The notes under the pieces were generated by a model. It had not been told where the DNA came from. It saw only the letters and a program-made list of their open reading frames with translations, and searched no databases. From the NCBI RefSeq assembly GCF_022023855.1, contig NZ_CP059450.1:1252001-1316000 (forward strand): 64,000 bases of DNA. The letters run 5' to 3'. The DNA is from Azospirillum brasilense (lineage in GTDB: Bacteria > Pseudomonadota > Alphaproteobacteria > Azospirillales > Azospirillaceae). The translations under genes and the position numbers were made by a program. Below, piece by piece: positions 9,889-19,121 of the stretch; the first letter of the stretch is position 1; every line of letters begins with the position of its first letter.

Positions 9889-10971
9889 TTACGCGTGAGC
9901 CAGGGCGTGGCGCACCACCTTCATCATGACGGAAGGGAGGGCCTGCCCGCCCAGCCGGTCCACCGGAACCCACAGCCCCTCGGCCATCCGCCAGCCGTCG
10001 CCGGCCTTGGCCGCGACGACCTCAAGTTCAAGGTGAAAATGGCTGAAAGTATGGCGGACCACGCCCGGAAGGCGGCGCCAGGACAAATCCAGCGGCTCCG
10101 CCGCCGTAATCTCCGCATCGGTCGGCGCGTGGCCGGCCCAGGGGGTGGAGGGCACCTCGGTCATGCCGCCCAGCAGCCCCTCCTCCGCCCGGCGGCGCAG
10201 CAGCACAGCCCCCTCCGGGTTCAGCAGCCAGAAGGCGACGCCGCGCCGGGTCGGCTTGTCCGCCTTGGCGGCTTTGCGCGGAAGCTGCTCCTGGATGCCG
10301 GCGGCGCGGGCGGCGCACCAGTCCGACCAGGGACAGAGCATGCATTTCGGCTTGCGCGGCGTGCAGACCGTGGCGCCCAGATCCATCATCGCCTGGGCGT
10401 AGTCGCCGGGCCGCTCGTCCGGCGTCAGGAGAGCGGCCAACGCGCGCAGCTTGGGCTTCACGCCGGGAAGCGGTTCCTCCACCGCGAAGACGCGGGAAAC
10501 CACCCGTTCCACGTTGCCGTCCACCACCGTCGCCTTGTGGCCGAAGGCGATGGCGGTGATCGCCGCCGCGGTGTAGGCGCCGATGCCCGGCAACTCCAAC
10601 AGAGCCACCTCCTTGTCGGGGAAGCGCCCCGCCCGCTCCGTCGCCACCACTTGCGCGCATTTGTGCAGGTTGCGCGCCCGCGCGTAGTAGCCGAGCCCGG
10701 CCCAGGCCACCAGCACGTCGTCCAGCGGCGCCGCCGCGAGGTCGCGCACCGTCGGCCAACGCTCCGTGAAGGCGCGGAAGTAAGGCGCGGCGGCGGGCAC
10801 CGTGGTCTGTTGCAGCATGATCTCCGACAGCCAGACCCGGTAGGGGTCGGCGACCTCCCCCGGCTTGGCGCGCCAGGGCAGGTCGCGGCGGTTGTGATCG
10901 TACCAGGAAAGCAGCCGTGGGGCGGCGTCCCTGGGGGCACTCTTCGGGGCGGTGTGCGGAGGCGTCGTCAT
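9889..10971 (-). CDS. mutY: A/G-specific adenine DNA glycosylase
   Basis: A 360-aa base-excision-repair glycosylase that removes adenine mispaired with 8-oxoguanine. The catalytic Glu lies in SEIMLQQTTV, the helix-hairpin-helix in LPGIGAYTAAAI and the catalytic Asp in VDGNVERV. Four Cys in CTPRKPKCMLCPWSDWC have the C-x6-C-x2-C-x5-C spacing of the 4Fe-4S cluster, and a MutT-like C-terminal domain reads the opposite base. Start chosen at 10971; ATG at 10995 and 11025 add residues not typical of the family. It is divergent from the DciA-like gene, a layout common next to smc in alphaproteobacteria. Confidence 0.94.
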   Translation of the reverse strand: MTTPPHTAPKSAPRDAAPRLLSWYDHNRRDLPWRAKPGEVADPYRVWLSEIMLQQTTVPAAAPYFRAFTERWPTVRDLAAAPLDDVLVAWAGLGYYARARNLHKCAQVVATERAGRFPDKEVALLELPGIGAYTAAAITAIAFGHKATVVDGNVERVVSRVFAVEEPLPGVKPKLRALAALLTPDERPGDYAQAMMDLGATVCTPRKPKCMLCPWSDWCAARAAGIQEQLPRKAAKADKPTRRGVAFWLLNPEGAVLLRRRAEEGLLGGMTEVPSTPWAGHAPTDAEITAAEPLDLSWRRLPGVVRHTFSHFHLELEVVAAKAGDGWRMAEGLWVPVDRLGGQALPSVMMKVVRHALAHA

Positions 10972-11099
10972 GGCGGCAAGACATAGGGCGAACATGCCTG
11001 CCGATAAAGGGGCACCAGCGGGCACGCTGGCGAAGTCCCGCCCGCTTGCGCTAGGGTGCGCGGACGATCACCAGGAAGCCCCGACCAGGAAGCCTTGAC

Positions 11100-11579
11100 A
11101 TGAACGGACCGCGGCGTATCGGCCAGACCGTCCCCGAGGTGGCCGGAAAGGCGCTGGGCAAGCGCGGGCTGGCCTTCGGCTCGCTCATCAACGACTGGCC
11201 GTCCATCGTCGGCCACCAGCTGAGCCTGCGCACTGCCCCCGACAAGCTGAGCTTTCCCCGCGGCAAGCGGGAGGACGCCGTCCTGCACATCCGCGCCATG
11301 GGCGCCATCGCGCTGGAGCTCCAGCATCTGGAACCGCAGATCGTGGAGCGGATCAACAGCTTCTTCGGCTACCGCGCGGTGGCGAAGATCAAGCTGATCC
11401 ACGCCGCCCCGCTGACCGTGCAGAAGCCGGCGGTGCGTCCGCGCGACCTGACCATGGACGAGGAGCTGTCGGTGATGACCACCACCGCCACGGTGGAGGA
11501 CGAGGAATTGCGGGCCACGCTGGAGCGCTTCGGGCGGTCGCTGCTGGCCCGCCCGCGTCCGGCGCCACGCCGCCGCTAG
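11100..11579 (+). CDS. DUF721 (DciA-like) protein
   Basis: A 159-aa protein of the DUF721 family, whose better-studied members (DciA) help load the replicative helicase DnaB. Visible family features are the N-terminal WPSIVG region after a basic helix and the alpha/beta KH-like fold (AVLHIRAMGAIALELQHLEPQIVERINSFFGY). AGGAAG precedes the ATG. The ~40-residue C-terminal tail is rich in Arg and Pro. It opens a plus-strand run with the DsbA-type gene and smc. Helicase loading is inferred from the family only. Confidence 0.82.
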   Translation: MNGPRRIGQTVPEVAGKALGKRGLAFGSLINDWPSIVGHQLSLRTAPDKLSFPRGKREDAVLHIRAMGAIALELQHLEPQIVERINSFFGYRAVAKIKLIHAAPLTVQKPAVRPRDLTMDEELSVMTTTATVEDEELRATLERFGRSLLARPRPAPRRR

Positions 11580-11687
11580 CCGTCATGCGCCCCCTTGAGG
11601 CGGGAGCCGGCTCGGGCTGGGCCATACTCTTGCCGCAAAAGGGGAGTTTCGATTATACCATCAACATCTGGTAGGGATGAGGCCAAA

Positions 11688-12356
11688 GTGAACCGCAACC
11701 TTTTGGGCATCGTTGCTCTGATCGCGGTCGGCATGACGCTGATCGTCGGGCTCGCCGTGGTCGGCTCCCGGCCGTCGAACGGGCAGACTCTGCCGGTGCA
11801 GACGGCGCAAGCTCCCGCCGCTTCCACGGCCGACCTGCTGGCCGACCGGGTGCTCGGCAACCCCAACGCGCCGGTGACGATCCTCGACTATTCGTCGATG
11901 ACCTGCCCGCACTGCGCCGCCTTCCACACCGAGACGCTGCCGAAGATCAAGGAAGCCTACATCGACACCGGCAAGGCCAAGCTGATCTTCCGCGACTTCC
12001 CCTTCGATCAGGCGGCTCTGCGCGCCTCCATGCTGGCCCGCTGCGCCCCGGCGGAGCGCTACTACCCGCTGCTCGACGTGCTGTTCAAGAGCCAGGGCCA
12101 GTGGAGCCGCGCCGCCGACCCGGTCAAGGCGCTGGCCCAGTACGGCAAGCTCGCCGGCATGAGCGAGCAGGTCATCAACGCCTGCATGGCCAACCAGGCG
12201 CTGGCCGACGGCATCCTGCAGAGCCGTCTGGTCGGCCAGGACAAGTACAAGGTGGAGGCCACCCCGACCTTCGTCCTCAACGAGGGCGCGGCCACCATCA
12301 GCGGCGCGCAGTCCTTCGAGACCTTCGCCGCCGCCATCGACAAGCTGGTGAAGTAA
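11688..12356 (+). CDS. DsbA-family thioredoxin-domain exported protein
   Basis: A 222-aa periplasmic thiol oxidoreductase. A hydrophobic N-terminal segment (LLGIVALIAVGMTLIVGLAV) is a signal or anchor. The DsbA/DSBA-like thioredoxin fold carries the redox pair C73-P-H-C76 in SMTCPHCAAFH, and the cis-Pro loop is VEATPTFVLN. The start is GTG at 11688 with GATGAGG 5 nt upstream. It lies 109 bp after the DciA-like gene and 25 bp before smc, suggesting cotranscription with smc. It may work as a disulfide oxidase or as a Cys-reductive partner; sequence alone does not decide. Confidence 0.9.
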   Translation: MNRNLLGIVALIAVGMTLIVGLAVVGSRPSNGQTLPVQTAQAPAASTADLLADRVLGNPNAPVTILDYSSMTCPHCAAFHTETLPKIKEAYIDTGKAKLIFRDFPFDQAALRASMLARCAPAERYYPLLDVLFKSQGQWSRAADPVKALAQYGKLAGMSEQVINACMANQALADGILQSRLVGQDKYKVEATPTFVLNEGAATISGAQSFETFAAAIDKLVK

Positions 12357-12381
12357 GGACCGGGCAGAAGGCTTCGATCCC

Positions 12382-15300
12382 GTGCACTTCACGCGCCTCC
12401 GCCTGTCCGGCTTCAAGTCGTTCGTCGACGCCACCGATCTGGTGATCGAGCCGGGCATGACCGGCATCGTCGGCCCCAACGGCTGCGGCAAGTCGAATCT
12501 GGTGGAGGCGCTGCGCTGGGTGATGGGGGAAACCTCCGCCAAGCGGATGCGCGGCGACGACATGGACGACGTCATCTTCGGCGGCACGGCCAATCGTCCG
12601 GCGCGCAATCTGGGCGAGGTCGCCCTCCTCATCGACAACCGCACGCGCACCGCCCCCGCCGGCTTCAACGAGCACGACGAGTTGGAGGTGACGCGGCGGA
12701 TCGAGCGGGGCAACGGCTCCGACTACCGCATCAACGGCAAGCTGGTGCGCGCCCGCGACGTCCAGCTCCTCTTCGCCGACAACGCCTCGGGCGCCGGCTC
12801 CCCGGCCCTGGTCAGCCAGGGCAAGGTCGGCCAGATCATCAACGCCAAGCCGCAGGACCGCCGCATGCTGCTGGAGGAGGCGGCGGGCATCACCGGCCTG
12901 CACTCCCGCCGGCACGAGGCGGAGCTGCGGCTGAAGGCGGCCGAATCCAACCTCATGCGCCTCGACGACGTGATCGGGGCCATGGACACCCAGCTTCAGA
13001 GCTTGAAGAAGCAGGCGCGGCAGGCCGCCCGCTACCGCAACCTGTCGGAGCAGATCCGCAAGGCGGAGGCCGTGCTCTGGCATCTGCGCTGGATCGCCCA
13101 CGAAGGCGAGCTGGCCCGCGCCCGCGGCGCCTTCGCCAAGGCCGAGGGCGTGGTGCGGGAGCTGATGCTGACGGTCACCCAACTCACCACCCGCCGCACC
13201 GACGACGCCGCCGGGCTGCCGGAAAAGCGCCAGGCCGAAGCGGCCGCCGCCGCCGCCCTGCAACGGCTGGTCATCGCCAAGGAGCAGCTCGACGCCGAGG
13301 AGAAGCGCGTCGCCGAGCAGCAGCGCGCCCTGCTCTCCCGCCTCCAGCAGATCGCCGGCGACCTCGGCCGCGAGGAGGCGCTCGCCGCCGACGCCGGGGA
13401 CGCCCTGGCCCGGCTGGAAGCCGAGCGCGACCGGCTGCTGGAAGCCCAGGCCGACGAGGAGATGCTGGAGGAGGCCGCGCGTGAGGCGCTGGGCGATGCG
13501 CGGGAGGCGGTGGACGCGCTCGACCGCGAGTTGACCCGCCTGACCGAGCAGACCGCCGCCGACGAGGCGCGCCGCGCCGCCACCCAGCGGCAGGTCGCTG
13601 ATTTTGAAACACGGGCCTCCGGGCTCGTCAGGCGCCTCGCCGAGCAGCAGGCGCAGCGCGACGCGCTGGAGCGCGAGACCGCCGCCCGCGCCGATGTGGC
13701 CGAGTCCGAGTTGGCCGTCGAGCTGGCCGAACAGCGGCTGGAGGACGCCCGCGAGGCCGCCGAACGGGCCGAGCGCACCAAGTCCGACGCCGAACCCGCC
13801 CAGTCTCGTGCCCGCGAAGCCCTGCAAACCGCCGAATCCGCCCGCGCCAAGTTGAAGGCGGAGGAAAGGGCGCTGGCCGAGCTTCTCTCCGCCGGAGCGG
13901 GCGACCTGTTCCCGCCGCTGGTTGATGCGGTGACCGTCGCCCCCGGATACGAAGGTGCCTTGGCCGCGGCGCTGGGCGATGCGCTGACCGCCCCGCTGGA
14001 CGAGGCCGCCCCGGTCCACTGGCGTCCTCTGCCGCCCTATCCCACCACCGCTCCCCTGCCCGCCGGGGCCGAATCGCTGGCCACCCGCGTCCAGGGACCG
14101 GACGCCGCCGCCCGCGCCCTGTCGCACATCGGCGTGGTCGCCGACGACACGGCGGGTGCGGCTCTTGCCGCCGGCCTCGCCCCCGGCCAGACCCTGGTCA
14201 GCCGCGATGGCGGGGCATGGCGCTGGGACGGGCTGACCGTGCAGGCCGGAGCGCCGACCGCCGCCGCCGTCCGCCTGAAGCAGCGCAACCGCCTGAACGA
14301 GCTGCGCGGCGAGTTGGACCTCGCCGACGAGCGGCTGGAGGTCGCCCGCGACGCCCTGGACGAGGCCAGGCGCGCCGTCGAGGAGGCTGCGCAGGCCGAC
14401 CGCCGCGCCCGCGACGCGGTGCGCGACGCCTTCGCCGGGGTGACGGCCGCCCGCGACCGCCACGCCAAGCTGGCCCGCGAGGCGGACGCCGCCGCGTCGA
14501 AGCTGGCGGCGGTGGTCGATGGCATCGCGCGGCTGGACACCGACCGGCAGGAGGCCGAGGCCGCTCTGGAGGAGGCGCGGGAGCTGCTGGACGCCCTGCC
14601 CGACCCGCGCGAGGGCCGCGACGCCGTCAACGACCGCCGCGCCACGCTCGCCGAGCACCGCGCCGTCCTCGCCGAGAAACAGAATGCGCTGGACCGCCTG
14701 ACCCGCGAGGCGCAGTCCCGCCGCCAGCGTCTGGCCGCCATCCAGCAGGACGTGGCCTCCTGGGGCACCCGCTCCGCTGGGGCGGGCGGACGCGTGGCCG
14801 AGTTGAAGCAGCGCGCCGCCGCCGCCGAAACCGACCTCGCCCAGTTGCAAAGCCGCCCAGCAGCGATCGAGGCCGACCGGCAGGCCCTGCTCGGCCGGAT
14901 CAGCGAGGCCGAGCGCGCCCGCAAGCGCGCCGCCGATGCCTTGGCCGAAGCCGAGAACCGGCTGGCCGAGACCGAGAAGCTGCTGAAGCAGGCCGAGTCC
15001 GGTTTGGCCGACGCCCGCGAGGCCCGCGCCCACGCCGAGGCCGCCGTCTCCGCCGCGCTGCAGAACGGCCAGACCCTGACGGAGCGCATCGCCGAGCGGC
15101 TCAACTGCCGCCCCGAGCAGACCCGCGCCGCCGCCGACCTCCCTCCCGACGAGGCGATGCCCGACGTGGCGGTGGTGGAATCGCGCCTCGACAAGCTGAC
15201 CCGCGAGCGGGAGAACATGGGGCCGGTCAATCTGCGTGCCGAGATCGAGGCGGCGGAGCTGGAGACGCAGATCGGCACGCTGCAAACCGAGCGCGAGGAT

Positions 15301-15843
15301 TTGGTCAGCGCCATCGCCCGCCTGCGCCAGGGAATTGCCAGCCTGAACCGCGAGGCGCGGGAGCGTCTGGTCGCCTCCTTCGACACGGTGAACCGCAACT
15401 TCCAGGAGCTGTTCATCCGCCTGTTCGGCGGCGGTAAGGCGCATCTGGAGCTGGTCAACGCCGAGGACCCGCTGCAGGCCGGGCTGGAGATCTACGCCAG
15501 CCCGCCGGGCAAGAAGCTGCAGGTGTTGTCGCTGCTGTCCGGAGGCGAGCAGGCCTTGACCGCGCTGTCGCTCCTGTTTGCCGTCTTCCGCTCCAACCCC
15601 GCGCCGATCTGTGTGCTGGACGAGGTGGACGCGCCGCTGGACGAGGCCAATGTCGGCCGCTTTTGCGATCTGGTCGAGGACATCGCGCGGGAGGGCAACA
15701 CCCGCTTCCTCATCATCACCCACCACCGGCTGACCATGGCCCGCGTGGACCGGCTGTTCGGCGTGACCATGGTCGAGCGGGGCGTGTCGCAACTCGTCAG
15801 CGTGGACCTGCAGAAGGCCGAGGAATTGCGCGGGGCGGCGTAA
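12382..15843 (+). CDS. smc: Chromosome segregation ATPase SMC
   Basis: An 1153-aa structural maintenance of chromosomes protein, the core of bacterial condensin with ScpA and ScpB. Walker A is GPNGCGKSN at residues 31-39. Two long Ala/Glu/Arg-rich coiled coils flank a reduced hinge at about residues 500-640, typical of alphaproteobacterial SMC. The C-terminal head has the signature LSGGEQALTALSLLF and Walker B PICVLDEVDAPLDEAN. The start is GTG at 12382. scpA and scpB are not in the window. The very high GC gives a long antisense open frame that is not a gene. Confidence 0.96.
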   Translation: MHFTRLRLSGFKSFVDATDLVIEPGMTGIVGPNGCGKSNLVEALRWVMGETSAKRMRGDDMDDVIFGGTANRPARNLGEVALLIDNRTRTAPAGFNEHDELEVTRRIERGNGSDYRINGKLVRARDVQLLFADNASGAGSPALVSQGKVGQIINAKPQDRRMLLEEAAGITGLHSRRHEAELRLKAAESNLMRLDDVIGAMDTQLQSLKKQARQAARYRNLSEQIRKAEAVLWHLRWIAHEGELARARGAFAKAEGVVRELMLTVTQLTTRRTDDAAGLPEKRQAEAAAAAALQRLVIAKEQLDAEEKRVAEQQRALLSRLQQIAGDLGREEALAADAGDALARLEAERDRLLEAQADEEMLEEAAREALGDAREAVDALDRELTRLTEQTAADEARRAATQRQVADFETRASGLVRRLAEQQAQRDALERETAARADVAESELAVELAEQRLEDAREAAERAERTKSDAEPAQSRAREALQTAESARAKLKAEERALAELLSAGAGDLFPPLVDAVTVAPGYEGALAAALGDALTAPLDEAAPVHWRPLPPYPTTAPLPAGAESLATRVQGPDAAARALSHIGVVADDTAGAALAAGLAPGQTLVSRDGGAWRWDGLTVQAGAPTAAAVRLKQRNRLNELRGELDLADERLEVARDALDEARRAVEEAAQADRRARDAVRDAFAGVTAARDRHAKLAREADAAASKLAAVVDGIARLDTDRQEAEAALEEARELLDALPDPREGRDAVNDRRATLAEHRAVLAEKQNALDRLTREAQSRRQRLAAIQQDVASWGTRSAGAGGRVAELKQRAAAAETDLAQLQSRPAAIEADRQALLGRISEAERARKRAADALAEAENRLAETEKLLKQAESGLADAREARAHAEAAVSAALQNGQTLTERIAERLNCRPEQTRAAADLPPDEAMPDVAVVESRLDKLTRERENMGPVNLRAEIEAAELETQIGTLQTEREDLVSAIARLRQGIASLNREARERLVASFDTVNRNFQELFIRLFGGGKAHLELVNAEDPLQAGLEIYASPPGKKLQVLSLLSGGEQALTALSLLFAVFRSNPAPICVLDEVDAPLDEANVGRFCDLVEDIAREGNTRFLIITHHRLTMARVDRLFGVTMVERGVSQLVSVDLQKAEELRGAA

Positions 15844-15946
15844 CCGGCTCCAATTCCCCTTCGCAGGCTTTCACGGCTTCATTCCGCTCTCCCGGACGCA
15901 TAAGATAAGGCGGATGAAGGGCCGGCACGGGCGCCGGAAAGGGAGA

Positions 15947-17098
15947 ATGGACGTGGAACGGGTGGATTTTCTGATCGTCGGCGGTGGCATGGCCGGCGCC
16001 TCGGCGGCTTATGAGCTGGCGGCGCACGGCAGCGTCGTGGTGCTGGAGCGGGAGAGCCAGCCCGGCTACCACTCCACCGGCCGTTCGGCGGCGCTCTACA
16101 CCCAGACCTACGGGCATCCGGTGGTCCGTGCGCTGACGGTGGCGAGCTGGGATTTCTACACCAACCCGCCGCAGGGCTTTTCCGAGCACCCGCTTCTGAC
16201 TCCCCGCGGCGTCCTGCTGATCGGGCGGGCCGACCAAAGCGCTGCGCTGGACCGCGACTTTGCCGAAGGCCGCCGGCTGACCCCGACCGTCGAGCGCCTC
16301 GACCGCGCCCAGGCGCTTGCCCGAGCGCCTTTTCTCAAAGCCGATTACGTGGATGGCGCAGTGTGGGAACCGACGGCCATGGACATGGACGTCCACGCCA
16401 TCCACAGCGGCTATCTGCGCGGGCTGAAGGCGCGTGGCGGACGGCTGGTGACCGACGCCGGGGTGACGGCGCTGGAGCGGCGCGACGGGCTGTGGATCGC
16501 CACCACCCCGGCGGGCCTTTTCACCGCGCCGATTCTGGTCAACGCGGCGGGCGCCTGGGCCGACGGTCTGGCGGGGATGGCCGGGGTGCGCCCCGTCGGG
16601 CTGGTGCCGAAGCGGCGCACCGCCGTCACGTTCGATCCTGTGTTCGGCGATGCGGCGGACGCGGCGGGACTCGCTGGCTGGCCGATGACCATCGATGTGG
16701 ACGAGCAGTTCTACATGAAGCCGGAATCCGGCCGGCTGCTGCTCTCCCCCGCCGACGAGACCCCCGTGGAGCCCTGCGACGTTCAACCGGAGGAGTTGGA
16801 CATCGCCGTCGCCATCGACCGCATGGAACAGGCGGTACGGTTTTCCGTTCGACGTATCACGCACAAATGGGCGGGCCTGCGCAGCTTCGTCGCCGACAAG
16901 GTGATGGTGGTGGGCTACGACGAATCAGCGGCGGGCTTCTTCTGGCTGGCCGGTCAGGGCGGCTACGGCATCCAAACGGCACCGGCCATGGGTCGCACCG
17001 CAGCGGCCCTGGCCACCGGACGCGAGTTGCCGGCGGAGATCGCGGCGCTCGGCGTGCGTGTGGAGGATCTGGCGCCGGCCCGGCTGCGGCGCCCCTGA
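15947..17098 (+). CDS. FAD-dependent oxidoreductase (DAO family)
   Basis: A 383-aa flavoprotein of the D-amino-acid oxidase/glycine oxidase-like family. The Rossmann dinucleotide motif is FLIVGGGMAGASAAYELA at the N-terminus. STGRSAALYT, the glycine-rich GGYGIQTAPAMGR near the C-terminus and NAAGAWADGLAGMAG are typical of the family. It probably oxidises an amine or hydroxy acid and passes electrons to FAD; the substrate cannot be told. The start at 15947 is set by AAAGGGAG directly upstream. The lipoprotein gene follows by 14 bp and is likely cotranscribed. Confidence 0.87.
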   Translation: MDVERVDFLIVGGGMAGASAAYELAAHGSVVVLERESQPGYHSTGRSAALYTQTYGHPVVRALTVASWDFYTNPPQGFSEHPLLTPRGVLLIGRADQSAALDRDFAEGRRLTPTVERLDRAQALARAPFLKADYVDGAVWEPTAMDMDVHAIHSGYLRGLKARGGRLVTDAGVTALERRDGLWIATTPAGLFTAPILVNAAGAWADGLAGMAGVRPVGLVPKRRTAVTFDPVFGDAADAAGLAGWPMTIDVDEQFYMKPESGRLLLSPADETPVEPCDVQPEELDIAVAIDRMEQAVRFSVRRITHKWAGLRSFVADKVMVVGYDESAAGFFWLAGQGGYGIQTAPAMGRTAAALATGRELPAEIAALGVRVEDLAPARLRRP

Positions 17099-17112
17099 CG
17101 GGAGACACGGCG

Positions 17113-17586
17113 ATGCGCGGAACGATGACGAGAATCGGTTGCGTTGCGGTTTTTCTGGCCGCCAGCCTTCTGGGCGGCTGCGCCAACCCGGCCGCCGATC
17201 AGGCGATGGTCGCGCAGAACGCATTGGTCGGCATGCCGAAACAGACCCTGTTGTCCTGCGCCGGGGTTCCCGAACGCCAAGCCACCGCCGGAGACCTGGA
17301 ATTCTTCACCTACCGCAGCAACCGTCTGATCTCCTACCCGGCCTGGGGTGGCTACGGCGGTTACTGGGGCTATCCCTACGGCGGATGGGGCGGCTACGGC
17401 TACGACGTGACCAGCGTCGACTGCGAGGCGACCTTTACCCTGCGTAACGGCGCGGTGGAGCGCATCGTCTATGGCGGATCGTCCAGCGGCGGAAGCCGAC
17501 TCGGCCAATGCTACACGATCGTACAGAACTGCCTGGCGCAAGTCCCTTCCCAGTCCCCACAACCCTCCATGGCCCCAGCGCGGTAA
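17113..17586 (+). CDS. Hypothetical outer-membrane-type lipoprotein
   Basis: A 157-aa predicted lipoprotein with a signal peptide ending in the lipobox LLGGC. The mature part contains a Gly/Tyr/Trp-rich loop (YGGYWGYPYGGWGGYGY) and several Cys. The segment NALVGMPKQTLLSCAGVPER resembles the start of SmpA/OmlA-type small lipoproteins (BamE-like fold), but similarity is weak. GGGAGA precedes the ATG. It follows the FAD oxidoreductase by 14 bp. Function unknown. Confidence 0.8.
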   Translation: MRGTMTRIGCVAVFLAASLLGGCANPAADQAMVAQNALVGMPKQTLLSCAGVPERQATAGDLEFFTYRSNRLISYPAWGGYGGYWGYPYGGWGGYGYDVTSVDCEATFTLRNGAVERIVYGGSSSGGSRLGQCYTIVQNCLAQVPSQSPQPSMAPAR

Positions 17587-17746
17587 GAGTTCCAGTCCAT
17601 GCGACAACTCGTCGCTGTTGCAAAGCCGCCTCACTATGACGTTTTGGTTGAGGTGGCATAGCAACCCTAAAAAAACTCTGGTAATACATCTCCAGGCTTT
17701 AAGCCAAAAAAACGACATCAGCTAATTCTGCCCTGGAGCGAATCCC

Positions 17747-18445
17747 ATGACTTTCCTGAAGCGCGCCGCCGCCGCCCTGCTGGCGACCACGGCTCTCGCC
17801 GCCGTTTCCTCCCCGTCGCTGGCCCAGGATTTCAAGGGCAAGTCCGCCGGTGACATCCTGGTGCGCGCGCGTGCCCTGGCCGTGATCCCGCAGGAAAATG
17901 GCGACCTGATCGGCGGCGGTCCGTTCGGCGGCAGCAACATCGGCAGCGTGGACATCGAGAACGACTACATCCCCGAACTCGATGTCTCCTACTTCATCAC
18001 CGACAACATCGCTCTGGAGCTGATCGCCGGCACCACCCGTCACAAGGTTTCCGGTTCGCTGATCACCGGCCACGACATCGACGTGGGCAAGGTGTCGCTG
18101 CTGCCGCCGACCCTGACGGCCCAGTACCACTTCTTCACGAAGGAGCGTGTCAGCCCCTACGTCGGCGCCGGCATCAACTACACTTGGTTTTACGATGAGA
18201 CCGCCGCGCGGAGCACCAACGCGGATGGCTTCACGACCAACACCGTCGACTACAAGAACCGCTTCGGCTGGGCGCTTCAGGCTGGTGTCGACGTTGCCCT
18301 GACCGGCAACTGGTCGCTGAACCTCGACGTCAAGAAGATCTTCCTGAAGACCGACGTTACCGCCAACGTCAGCGGCGTTCCGGTCACTTCGGACGTCAAG
18401 ATCGATCCGTGGCTGATCGGCATCGGCGTCGGCTACCGCTTCTAA
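17747..18445 (+). CDS. OmpW-family outer membrane beta-barrel
   Basis: A 232-aa outer membrane protein with a cleavable signal peptide (cut probably after SLA in SPSLAQDF). It ends in GIGVGYRF, the terminal Phe typical of beta-barrels inserted by Bam. The ILVRARALAVIPQ start, PELDVSYFITDNIALELIAGTT and PPTLTAQYHFF strands match OmpW, an eight-stranded barrel for small hydrophobic molecules. It is monocistronic, with a 160-bp AT-richer upstream region and a terminator behind. Confidence 0.93.
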   Translation: MTFLKRAAAALLATTALAAVSSPSLAQDFKGKSAGDILVRARALAVIPQENGDLIGGGPFGGSNIGSVDIENDYIPELDVSYFITDNIALELIAGTTRHKVSGSLITGHDIDVGKVSLLPPTLTAQYHFFTKERVSPYVGAGINYTWFYDETAARSTNADGFTTNTVDYKNRFGWALQAGVDVALTGNWSLNLDVKKIFLKTDVTANVSGVPVTSDVKIDPWLIGIGVGYRF

Positions 18446-18494
18446 TCGGCTTTTCCGAAGCCTCTCGCGAGAGGCTTCGCGAAACCGCTGGATT

Positions 18495-18537
18495 CAGGCC
18501 GGTTACCCCGAAAGGAGTAGCCGGCCTGTTCCTTTTT
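18495..18537 (+). terminator. Intrinsic terminator after the ompW-like gene
   Basis: A 12-bp stem with one G-T pair (arms 18495-18506 and 18517-18528) is followed by TTCCTTTTT. A perfect 22-nt palindrome without a T-run lies just upstream at 18457-18478 and may assist. Confidence 0.8.
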
Positions 18538-18607
18538 GCGACTTCCTTGAGCGGCGACAGTGGAGGAGCATTCCCTTTCGTGAATCCGCGCGGGAGGAAG
18601 CACAACC

Positions 18608-19042
18608 ATGCACATTGCCGCCGTCTTGAAAAGGAAGGGCACGGAGATCATCACCGCCAGTCCGGACGACCGGATCGACGCGGTCGCCCGCAAGCTCGCC
18701 CATCACAAAATCGGCGCCGTCCTGGTGATGAAGGATGACGGCCGCCCCGCCGGAATCCTGTCGGAACGCGACATCGTCCGTGCCGTGGCCGCAGATGGGG
18801 CCGCCGCCCTGGAGCGGCCCGTCGGCGATCTGATGACCCGCGACCTTGTTACTGGAAGCCCGACCGACACGGTGTCCCAGATCATGAGCGTGATGACGCA
18901 ACGGCGCATCCGCCATCTTCCGATCCTGGAGGACGGCGAACTCGTCGGGCTGGTCAGCATCGGCGACATCGTGAAGGCGCGGCTGGACGACGCTGAACTG
19001 GAGGTCGAGTCCCTGCGCGGCTACGTCGCCGGAATGGGCTGA
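18608..19042 (+). CDS. CBS-domain pair protein
   Basis: A 144-aa cytosolic protein consisting of two CBS motifs that form one Bateman module (about residues 8-65 and 75-135), with the repeated pattern ...SERDIVRAVA and ...SIGDIVKARL. Such stand-alone modules bind adenine nucleotides and act as energy sensors. GGGAGGAAG precedes the ATG. It stands alone between two terminators. Partner unknown. Confidence 0.9.
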   Translation: MHIAAVLKRKGTEIITASPDDRIDAVARKLAHHKIGAVLVMKDDGRPAGILSERDIVRAVAADGAAALERPVGDLMTRDLVTGSPTDTVSQIMSVMTQRRIRHLPILEDGELVGLVSIGDIVKARLDDAELEVESLRGYVAGMG

Positions 19043-19066
19043 GACTCAACCCATCATCCCATAAAC

Positions 19067-19100
19067 GAAAACGCCCGCGGACGGTCCCGCGGGCGTTTTC
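19067..19100. terminator. Bidirectional intrinsic terminator
   Basis: Perfect 14-bp inverted repeat (19067-19080 and 19087-19100) with a 6-nt loop, ending in TTTTC on one strand and in AAAAC (T-run on the other). It separates the convergent CBS and response-regulator genes. Confidence 0.9.
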
Positions 19101-19121
19101 AAAGGTAGGGCAGCCGAACGA

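Noticed and set aside
12298..15792. 1164-codon open frame antisense to smc
   Set aside because: Its translation is Gly/Leu/Gln/Val-rich without domain features and it mirrors smc codon by codon; high third-position GC produces such shadows.
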